Shown here: one piece after another, positions 5,923-11,455 of the stretch | Position numbering within the stretch: position 1 is the stretch's first letter | How the letters are laid out: each line of letters begins with the position of its first letter | NCBI GenBank assembly: GCA_018383375.1 | Contig: JAHAWW010000067.1 | Span: 1-11,455 of the forward strand | DNA: 11,455 bases | Reading direction: 5' to 3' | DNA from: Prevotellamassilia sp. | Lineage (GTDB): Bacteria; Bacteroidota; Bacteroidia; Bacteroidales; Bacteroidaceae | The notes under the pieces: generated by a model | The model's database searches: none | What the model was told of the DNA's origin: nothing | What the model saw: only the letters and a program-made list of their open reading frames with translations | Translations under genes and position numbers: made by a program

Positions 5923-6177
5923 ATGAAAAAAGGCATTCATCCCGAGAACTATCGTCCCGTCGTATTCAAAGACATGAGCAACGGCGACATGTTCCTCTCT
6001 CGCTCTACCTGCAAAACCAACGATACGGTTGAATTTGAAGGCGAGACCTATCCCGTAGTGAAACTCGAAATCTCAAGCTCGTCTCACCCCTTCTACACCG
6101 GTAAGTCTAAACTCGTCGACACCGCCGGCCGCGTAGACAAGTTCATGAGCCGTTACGGTAAATCACAGAAGAAGTAA
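5923..6177 (+). CDS. rpmE2: 50S ribosomal protein L31 type B
   Basis: This is an 84-residue protein of the large ribosomal subunit. It opens with MKKGIHPENYRPVVFKD, as is usual for type B L31, and has SSSHPFYTGKSKLVDTAGRVDKFMSRYG (52-79) near the end. It has only one Cys (C30), so it lacks the four-Cys zinc-binding set of the type A protein; this is the zinc-independent form. I chose ATG 5923 over an in-frame ATG at 5809. The longer version would start inside the promoter, and its extra 38 residues are not seen in the family. The upstream sequence is A-rich with no Shine-Dalgarno motif. It has its own promoter and a downstream hairpin, so it appears monocistronic. Confidence 0.96.
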   Translation: MKKGIHPENYRPVVFKDMSNGDMFLSRSTCKTNDTVEFEGETYPVVKLEISSSSHPFYTGKSKLVDTAGRVDKFMSRYGKSQKK

Positions 6178-6196
6178 TATAATAGCCTTATTCATA

Positions 6197-6234
6197 CGGC
6201 GGGTGTATCACCAAAACGGACGATACACCCGCCG
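6197..6234 (+). terminator. Hairpin terminator after rpmE2
   Basis: CGGCGGGTGTATC (6197-6209) pairs perfectly with GATACACCCGCCG (6222-6234), a 13-bp stem with a 12-base loop. It is followed by GTGTATTTTC, a poor T tract. The stem is strong enough to stop most transcripts, but some read-through into the next gene is possible, because no clear promoter lies between. Confidence 0.7.
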
Positions 6235-6289
6235 GTGTATTTTCAGACGGTCAAACCCCATTGCCCGCACACCTTAAACCTTCCCGCCA

Positions 6290-7489
6290 ATGAAAGACGT
6301 CTTCCAACTGCGCTGTGAGCCTATTCCCCTTGTGCGCATTGCACTCATCGGCCTGGGCGGCAGAGGACTCAAAACCCTGCGCCGCTATGCCTTCATTTGC
6401 GGCGCCGAAATACGCCTGCTCGCCGACCTTGACGAAGAGCGACTCATGGCAGCCAACGACGAACTGATGCGGAGCGGACGACCCAAAGCCCAACTGCTCT
6501 CAGGCGAGGACGGATGGAAAGAGGCCTGCCGGCACAACGATATTGACCTCATCTATATCTGCACCGACTGGCACACCCACACACCGATGGCCGTGGAAGC
6601 CATGCGACAGGGCAAACACGTGGCCGTGGAGGTGCCGGCAGCCACAACCATCGAAGAGTGTCACCTGCTCGTCGAAACCGCCGAAGCCACCCGACGACAC
6701 TGCTTCATGACCGAAAACTGCTGCTATGACCGCTTCGCACTGGCCACCCTCGAAATCTACCGACAAGGACAACTCGGCAGACTCACCCACCTCGAAGGGG
6801 CTTACATACACCACCTCACCGACCAACGCGACGAAGAAGGCCGACCGATAGAGCCGAGCTGGATGCAACGCAGTCTGCTGCGACACGGTGCCAATCCCTA
6901 TCCCACCCACGCCTTAGGCCCCATAGCCCATCTCATCGGACTGCACCGAGGTGACCGCATGCAATATCTCGTGTCAATGTCAAACACCCACAAAGACAAC
7001 GACAACCTCACGCCGCCACTTAACACCACGCTCATCCACACGGCCAAAGGCGCCACCATCATGCTGCAACTCGACGTGTCAACGCAGCGACCCTACAACC
7101 GGCTGCAAACCGTGTGCGGCACGAAGGGATTTATGCAGAAATATCCGCAACCCACCATCTACACACCACAAACCGGCGACACCCTCATCGGTGACAAGGC
7201 ACTGGCCTATGCCAGACAATTCACCTCAGGACACGCCGCTCAACTCTGGGAAGAAGGACACGCCATGGGAGTGCCTAACGAGATGAACTACGCAATGGAC
7301 GCACGACTCATTCACTGCCTGCGCCACGGTCTGCCACTCGACATCGACGTGTATGACGCCGCCGAATGGTCGAGCCTCAGCCCGCTCACGGCACTCTCGG
7401 CCGCAGACGGTAGCCGCCCCACACCCATACCTGACTTTACCCACGGGCTTTGGGACACACCCGAATGGCAAAAAAACACCGACTACTGA
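6290..7489 (+). CDS. GH109-like Gfo/Idh/MocA-fold protein, no signal peptide
   Basis: This 399-residue protein has an N-terminal Rossmann fold with the NAD(P) motif IALIGLGGRGLKTL (17-30), CTDWHTHTPMAVEAM (91-105) and GKHVAVEVPAATTIEE (108-123). The second half matches glycoside hydrolase family 109 (NAD-dependent alpha-N-acetylgalactosaminidase): ENCCYDRF (142-149), GAYIHHL (170-176), YPTHALGP (204-211), RPYNRLQTVCGTKGF (267-281), DARLIHCLRHGLPLDIDVYD (337-356) and PDFTHG (381-386). Y172/H174 and Y204/H207 line up with the family's active-site Tyr/His pairs. GH109 enzymes are usually about 440-470 residues with a Tat or lipoprotein export signal. Here both signal and some loops are missing, so it is probably cytosolic. 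Substrate is unknown; a related sugar dehydrogenase role is possible. It lies 112 bases after rpmE2. Confidence 0.82.
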   Translation: MKDVFQLRCEPIPLVRIALIGLGGRGLKTLRRYAFICGAEIRLLADLDEERLMAANDELMRSGRPKAQLLSGEDGWKEACRHNDIDLIYICTDWHTHTPMAVEAMRQGKHVAVEVPAATTIEECHLLVETAEATRRHCFMTENCCYDRFALATLEIYRQGQLGRLTHLEGAYIHHLTDQRDEEGRPIEPSWMQRSLLRHGANPYPTHALGPIAHLIGLHRGDRMQYLVSMSNTHKDNDNLTPPLNTTLIHTAKGATIMLQLDVSTQRPYNRLQTVCGTKGFMQKYPQPTIYTPQTGDTLIGDKALAYARQFTSGHAAQLWEEGHAMGVPNEMNYAMDARLIHCLRHGLPLDIDVYDAAEWSSLSPLTALSAADGSRPTPIPDFTHGLWDTPEWQKNTDY

Positions 7490-7561
7490 CCCGAGAGACC
7501 TGCAATACCGCACCGTTTGAACAAAAAAACAGCAGCAAAAGCAAAAAAAGACGCGAAACAC
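7490..7561. other. Short A-rich gap after the GH109-like gene
   Basis: There is no clear hairpin terminator for the preceding gene here. The stretch contains two A runs (7522-7529 and near 7545) and leads into the tRNA-Lys promoter. Confidence 0.4.
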
Positions 7562-7592
7562 TTGGCAGATACAGGCAAAACCTCTATCTTTG
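7562..7592 (+). promoter_or_regulatory. Promoter of tRNA-Lys
   Basis: TATCTTTG (7585-7592) matches TAnnTTTG exactly. TTGG (7562-7565), a near-match to the -33 element, lies at a 19-base spacing. The mature tRNA begins at 7619, so a 5' leader of about 20 bases would be trimmed. Confidence 0.7.
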
Positions 7593-7618
7593 CACTCGCT
7601 TAACAGCAATAACGGTTT

Positions 7619-7694
7619 GATTCGCTAGCTCAGCTGGTAGAGCACAACACTTTTAATGTTGGGGTCTTGGGTTCGAACCCCAAGCGAATCACCA
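7619..7694 (+). tRNA. tRNA-Lys (anticodon TTT), CCA encoded
   Basis: The acceptor stem GATTCGC (7619-7625) pairs with GCGAATC (7684-7690); discriminator A is at 7691 and CCA is encoded at 7692-7694. The anticodon stem CAACA/TGTTG (7645-7649/7657-7661) encloses CTTTTAA with anticodon TTT at 7652-7654. The T loop GTTCGAA segment lies near 7671-7677. A terminator begins inside the CCA end. The tRNA-Pro gene in the same window does not encode CCA. Confidence 0.96.
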
Positions 7695-7736
7695 AAAGAG
7701 AAGCCACTTTCACACAAGAAGGTGGCTTCTCTTTTT
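7694..7736 (+). terminator. Intrinsic terminator of tRNA-Lys
   Basis: The stem 7694-7711 pairs with 7718-7735 (18 bp, one G-T pair), with a six-base loop. Its 3' arm ends in five T residues (7732-7736). The AAAAGAG/CTCTTTT outer arms make it work as a terminator in both directions in principle. Confidence 0.9.
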
Positions 7737-7805
7737 CTACACGACCAAAAAGCGGTTTTACTCTTTCTTAACGATATACACGACGACGCTTCCATCGGCT
7801 TTGTC

Positions 7806-7813
7806 TATCTTTG
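7806..7813 (+). promoter_or_regulatory. -7 promoter element before the DUF3298 lipoprotein gene
   Basis: TATCTTTG matches the Bacteroidetes -7 consensus exactly. No TTTG is present at the expected -33 distance, so the promoter may be weak or need an activator. The leader to the ATG at 7869 would be about 50 bases. Confidence 0.5.
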
Positions 7814-7868
7814 ACCTGTCATAACGACAAGACTTGACCACTTAACCTCAAAACATCTCATCACTATC

Positions 7869-8705
7869 ATGAAAAAACTACTTCTTATTGCCGCCACTGT
7901 TGTCATGGCCGGCGCCACCGTGTCTTGCAAGTCTGAACAAACCAACAAAGACGCCGCAAAAGACTCCGCTACCACCCAAACGGATAGCACGGCTGCCGCT
8001 ACCGACCAAGCCTTTGCCACAAAAAAACTGAAGGTGGCAATGGGACAAAAGTCGCGCTACGAACTGGAACTGGACTATCCCATAAGCGGCAAACCGGAGG
8101 TGATGGATGCGATACGCCTTTATCTGCTGAAACAATGCGGCACGAAGGCCACCGACCTCAACGACCCTATTGAAGCAATCAAAGCATCGGGCCAAGCCTT
8201 CATCGCAGAAGGCGACAAAACCCAAGCCCAATTTGCTGACGAAGAATATCCAATGCCGCCCTACACCAGCAAAATGGAAATTGACATAGAGTGCAACTAT
8301 CCGACGTTTATCACCTACGAAGGCGAAAGCTATATCTACACCGGCGGCGCCCATGGCATGCCGATGGAAATGATTGCCACGTTCGACGCCAATACGGGCA
8401 AACAACTCACTTTTGACGACCTCATTCTCCCCAATAGCAAAGGCCAACTGCTCAAACTCATTCAGAAGCACGTGTTGGCCCAAGACGAGTACCAGTCGAG
8501 CACACTGAACGATTTCTTTGAATTCACCTTACCCTCGCAAGCACCCGCGCTCAAATCAGACGGCGTCAAATTTCAATACCAAGCCTATGAGATTTGCTGC
8601 TATGCCATGGGTATGCCCGACTGCACCATTCCCTATGACGAGATACGCCCCATGCTCACAGACTATGCCAAGCAACTGATTGCCGGCATACAGAAGAAAG
8701 ATTAA
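7869..8705 (+). CDS. Lipoprotein with DUF3298 / RsiV-like domain
   Basis: This is a 278-residue predicted lipoprotein. A short signal peptide (MKKLLLIAATVVMAGATVSC) ends in a lipobox with Cys20 as the lipidated residue. A low-complexity Ala/Thr/Asp/Lys linker follows (about 21-50). The remainder fits the DUF4163/DUF3298 arrangement: YTGGAHGMPMEMIATFDANTGKQLTFDDLI (157-186) and YQAYEICCYAMGMPDCTIPYDEIRPMLTDYA (237-267), the second being the usual last strand-helix block. The related Bacillus protein RsiV is an anti-sigma factor whose homologous domain binds lysozyme, but that role cannot be transferred here, since there is no cytoplasmic anti-sigma segment. In Bacteroidetes such proteins are periplasmic or outer-membrane-anchored and largely of unknown function. 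It converges with the helicase gene. Confidence 0.82.
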   Translation: MKKLLLIAATVVMAGATVSCKSEQTNKDAAKDSATTQTDSTAAATDQAFATKKLKVAMGQKSRYELELDYPISGKPEVMDAIRLYLLKQCGTKATDLNDPIEAIKASGQAFIAEGDKTQAQFADEEYPMPPYTSKMEIDIECNYPTFITYEGESYIYTGGAHGMPMEMIATFDANTGKQLTFDDLILPNSKGQLLKLIQKHVLAQDEYQSSTLNDFFEFTLPSQAPALKSDGVKFQYQAYEICCYAMGMPDCTIPYDEIRPMLTDYAKQLIAGIQKKD

Positions 8706-8729
8706 TAAGCCACACAGACTTCACCAAAA

Positions 8730-8777
8730 ACAACATCCCCGCCACGCTGCACCTTGCAGGAGTGGCGGGGATGTTGT
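8730..8777. terminator. Shared terminator hairpin between convergent genes
   Basis: A perfect 16-bp stem (8730-8745 with 8762-8777) has a second small stem (CTGCA/TGCAG, 8747-8751/8755-8759) stacked in its loop. On the minus strand five T residues overlap and directly follow the stem (complement of 8726-8730), so it should terminate the helicase transcript well. On the plus strand a weaker T tract follows, so it probably also ends the lipoprotein transcript. Confidence 0.8.
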
Positions 8778-8783
8778 GATGAT

Positions 8784-11072
8784 TTACCCAATGACGGTGA
8801 GCCGCGCAAACTTGAGGAGGAGGTTTTTGCTCCCGGCATTGTCAAAGTTCACACGGGCTTTAGCGCTGTCGCCGGTGCCTTCGAGAGCCTCGATGGTGCC
8901 TTTGCCAAACCGCTCATGCGCCACCCGCATACCCACCGAAAGGGTGCCGTTGGACTGAAGCGAAGGTCCGGCCGGCGTGGACGCCACTGGGCGCATCGTG
9001 GGCTTAGACATCTGCGGCACAGACGGCTTTGACGAAAAAAATGATGGCCGGGACGAGAAACCAGACGACGAAGGCGGCGACGAGAAACGGCCGGACGGCT
9101 GCCCCTGACTCTGGTCGAGAAAACGCGCATCAATCTCGCGAATGAAAGGACTCACATGGCCAAACTCCATCTTACCAAAACGGAAACGGCTTGTGGCATA
9201 GGTGAGATAACACCGCTTTTTGGCGCGCGTGATAGCCACATAAAACAGACGGCGCTCTTCTTCCATCTCTCGCGGATAAAGCTTGGCGTTGGCATTAGGA
9301 AACAAGTCTTCTTCAAGCCCTGTGACGAAAACCGTGTCAAACTCCAACCCCTTGGCTGCGTGTATCGTCATAAGTGACACACGCGGCGTAGTGTCTTCTT
9401 TCTCGTCGGCATCGGTGAGCAGGGCCACTTGTGCGAGATAGTCGGTGAGGAGCACGCGGTCGTTGCCGGTTTCCTCATAGACCTCAGCCTCATTGGCCTT
9501 AATGGCATTAAGCAACTCCTCAACATTTTCGCGCCGGCTGATGCCTTCAGGGCTAAGGTCTGCTTGGAGCTCAGCGCCTATGCCGCTTCGGCGAATGATT
9601 TCTGTGGCCAAGACAGAGCCGCTCTCGCTGTGCAGTCGCTCTCTGAAGCTCACCATCAACGCCACGAAGTTTTGCAGTTTAGCCTTAGTGCCTTTGTTGA
9701 GTGCCAGCCCGAAATCTTCGGGTGCCGAACAGACTTGCCAAAGCGACATTCCCGAGGCTGTGGCCGCCGTCTGAATCTTACCCAAAGTGGTCTGACCGAT
9801 GCCACGCGCGGGATAGTTGATGATGCGCTTAAATGCCTCCTCGTCGTGAGAGTTGCAGACCAGTCGGAAATAGGCCATGAGGTCTTTCACCTCTTTGCGC
9901 TGATAAAACGAAAGGCCGCCATAAATGCGATAAGGTATCCCCATCGTGCGAAACGTCTCTTCAAACGAGCGGCTCTGGGCATTGGTGCGATAGAGCAAGG
10001 CGATTTGGTCGTAGGGGACGCTTTCCCGCATGTGCAGTCTGTGGACTTCGCCGGCTATCTTGGCACTCTCGTCTTTCTCGCTGTAGGTCTGAAACACCTT
10101 GAGTGGCTCACCCTGTTCTTGCTGACTATACACCTCTTTGGGTATCTGGCTTTTGTTGTGTCGGATGAGACTGTTGGCAGCGTTGACAATGGTTTGCGTG
10201 GAGCGGTAATTGCGCTCGAGTTTGATGAGACGGGTGGTGGGATATTGACTCTGAAAGCCGAGGATGTTGTCGATGCGTGCACCACGAAATGAATAGATGC
10301 TCTGCGCGTCGTCGCCTACCACACAAACACGGGCGTCGGTGGCAGCCAACTGGCGCACTATCTGATGTTGCACGGCATTGGTGTCTTGATATTCGTCGAT
10401 AAGGATATAGCGGAAGCGCTCGCGATAGCGTTGCATCACGTCGGGATGCTGTTCAAAGAGCAACCAAGCTTGTAGCAACAAGTCGTCGAAATCCATCGCG
10501 TTGGCCGCCTTGAGGCGTTGATTGTAAAGGGCATAGAGTTTACCGGCCATAGCGACATTGGCAATGCGGTCGCGGTGGGCAATAGTGGGGTCCGACTGGT
10601 ATTGTGCGGGCAATATCAACGCATTTTTGGCTTCGGAGATAAGTGAAGCAATATGGCGGGGCTTATAGACTTTGTCGTCGAGTCCTTGTTCTTTGATAAG
10701 GGATTTAATGAGGCTGAGACTGTCGGAGGCGTCATAGATAGTGAAGTCGGAGGGATAGCCCGTATAGGCGGCTTCGATGCGGAGTATGCGGGCGAAGATG
10801 CTATGGAATGTGCCCGACCACACTTGGCGTGCAGCCTCTTCACCCACTACGCCGGCAATGCGGTCGTTCATTTCGCGAGCCGCTTTGTTGGTGAAGGTGA
10901 GGGCCAAGATTTGCCACGGCATCATGCCCTGCGAGATGAGATAGGCAATCTTATACGTGAGCACACGTGTCTTGCCCGAGCCGGCCCCGGCTATGACGAG
11001 CGAAGGGCCGTCGCAATAGGCCACGGCCTCCCATTGTGCTTCGTTGAGCGCAGACTGAAAATCAAAAGACAT
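8784..11072 (-). CDS. UvrD/PcrA-type superfamily 1A DNA helicase
   Basis: This 762-residue ATP-dependent 3'-5' DNA helicase acts in nucleotide excision and mismatch repair, replication restart and clearing of RNA polymerase. SF1A motifs are present in order: Q motif around Q13; Walker A AGAGSGKT (28-35); TFTNKAAREM (59-68); Walker B DEYQDTN (226-232); GDDAQSIYSFRGA (253-265); LERNYRST (285-292); TIHAAKGLEFD (569-579); and EERRLFYVAITRAKK (605-619). A Ser/Pro-rich linker (about 653-708) leads to a C-terminal domain, GMRVAHERFGKGTIEALEG... (714-760), as in PcrA/UvrD, where it contacts RNA polymerase. Length is typical. The start ATG has only AT-rich sequence upstream, with no clear promoter, so it may be co-transcribed with the gene before it. 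The symbol uvrD or pcrA would both be defensible. Confidence 0.95.
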   Translation of the reverse strand: MSFDFQSALNEAQWEAVAYCDGPSLVIAGAGSGKTRVLTYKIAYLISQGMMPWQILALTFTNKAAREMNDRIAGVVGEEAARQVWSGTFHSIFARILRIEAAYTGYPSDFTIYDASDSLSLIKSLIKEQGLDDKVYKPRHIASLISEAKNALILPAQYQSDPTIAHRDRIANVAMAGKLYALYNQRLKAANAMDFDDLLLQAWLLFEQHPDVMQRYRERFRYILIDEYQDTNAVQHQIVRQLAATDARVCVVGDDAQSIYSFRGARIDNILGFQSQYPTTRLIKLERNYRSTQTIVNAANSLIRHNKSQIPKEVYSQQEQGEPLKVFQTYSEKDESAKIAGEVHRLHMRESVPYDQIALLYRTNAQSRSFEETFRTMGIPYRIYGGLSFYQRKEVKDLMAYFRLVCNSHDEEAFKRIINYPARGIGQTTLGKIQTAATASGMSLWQVCSAPEDFGLALNKGTKAKLQNFVALMVSFRERLHSESGSVLATEIIRRSGIGAELQADLSPEGISRRENVEELLNAIKANEAEVYEETGNDRVLLTDYLAQVALLTDADEKEDTTPRVSLMTIHAAKGLEFDTVFVTGLEEDLFPNANAKLYPREMEEERRLFYVAITRAKKRCYLTYATSRFRFGKMEFGHVSPFIREIDARFLDQSQGQPSGRFSSPPSSSGFSSRPSFFSSKPSVPQMSKPTMRPVASTPAGPSLQSNGTLSVGMRVAHERFGKGTIEALEGTGDSAKARVNFDNAGSKNLLLKFARLTVIG

Positions 11073-11152
11073 ATATATAATAATATAGGACTATCGGCAC
11101 GCCTCACGGCCATACATAAACAAGAAGAAATGGCGGGCGACGCTACGGTGGC

Positions 11153-11455
11153 TCACTGCCGGTTTTTGTCGTGAGTGAGTTTACGTTTGAAGAAATTGAC
11201 CCTCATGCTGAGTTCTTCTTGCAAAGCCTGCAACGAGTCGGACGGCGTCTCGGCATGCTCAATCTGCAAGCGCACCTCGGCCAGACGGCTTTGGGCATCG
11301 GCTATTTCTATGGAGTCGAGCAACAAGATGCCGGCATTGCGTGCATCGTAGGCCAATTTGCAGCGGGTGCGCAGTTGACTCACTTCGCGGCGTGCGGTTT
11401 CATAATCTTGACGAGCCAGAGCGTCACGCGATTTGGCCAAAATGGTTTGTCCCTC
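11153..11455 (-). CDS. Unrecognised coiled-coil protein, 3' part only
   Basis: The frame is open to the window edge and 100 residues are visible, ending at the TGA at 11153-11155, so the 5' end lies outside. An in-frame TTG at 11440 is possible as a start, but the frame continues upstream as EGQTI, and I treat the gene as partial. The sequence is mostly helical and charged, with heptad-like stretches (for example RREVSQLRTRCKLAYDARN and SLQALQEELSMRVNFFKRKL), suggesting a coiled coil. I do not recognise the family. It precedes the helicase gene by 80 bases on the same strand, so the two may form a transcription unit. Confidence 0.6.
   Translation of the reverse strand, partial: EGQTILAKSRDALARQDYETARREVSQLRTRCKLAYDARNAGILLLDSIEIADAQSRLAEVRLQIEHAETPSDSLQALQEELSMRVNFFKRKLTHDKNRQ

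Noticed and set aside
9429..10292. 287-residue open frame on the plus strand inside the helicase gene
   Set aside because: It lies wholly antisense to the helicase motifs, has no recognisable domain and no promoter; codon symmetry explains it.
1..11455. CRISPR arrays, insertion sequences, prophage genes or defence systems
   Set aside because: No regularly spaced repeats, transposase or integrase motifs, or target-site duplications were seen; all sizeable genes have housekeeping or metabolic assignments apart from the partial one at the end.

Overview
The window looks like a chromosomal segment of a Bacteroidales bacterium, probably Prevotellaceae or a near relative (family placement is inference). 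Three signs support this. The arginine cluster order argR - GNAT - argG - argC - argD and the protein sequences are Bacteroidetes-like. Start codons have A-rich upstream sequence and no Shine-Dalgarno motif. Promoters match the Bacteroidetes form, TTTG, about 19-20 bases, then TAnnTTTG. Coding DNA is moderately GC-rich with many C-ending codons.

Layout. 1-46 holds the terminator of a gene lying outside the window. 47-368 is non-coding and carries a hairpin-forming dispersed repeat (71-117), then the promoter of a tRNA-Pro(CGG) gene at 369-441. 442-718 is non-coding: a strong hairpin after the tRNA, an alternating purine/pyrimidine GC tract (513-547), and a promoter with a 14-bp palindrome upstream of argR. 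719-5375 is a same-strand run of five genes: argR, a GNAT acyltransferase with a Cys-rich tail, argG, argC and argD. 5376-5807 is non-coding with a second copy of the dispersed repeat and a good terminator. Then come rpmE2 (ribosomal protein L31 type B) with a clear promoter and terminator, a GH109-like Gfo/Idh/MocA-fold protein without a signal peptide, a tRNA-Lys(TTT) gene with promoter and terminator, and a DUF3298/RsiV-like lipoprotein. On the minus strand, converging on the lipoprotein gene across a shared 16-bp hairpin, is a full-length UvrD/PcrA helicase. Upstream of it on the same strand is the 3' end of an unrecognised coiled-coil protein cut by the window edge.

How the genes work together. 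The arg run covers acyl-glutamate formation (proposed for the GNAT protein), acyl-glutamyl-phosphate reduction (ArgC), transamination to acyl-ornithine (ArgD), argininosuccinate synthesis (ArgG) and regulation (ArgR). Kinase, transcarbamylase and lyase steps (argB, argF', argH) are not here. Bacteroides are known to use N-succinyl rather than N-acetyl intermediates in this pathway, so the enzymes here may act on succinylated substrates; the sequence alone does not prove this. The remaining genes are housekeeping or of independent function.

I found no phage, CRISPR array, insertion sequence or obviously novel defence-type system. The items most worth following up are the Cys-rich GNAT enzyme, the signal-less GH109-like protein, the candidate ArgR operator and the dispersed repeat.
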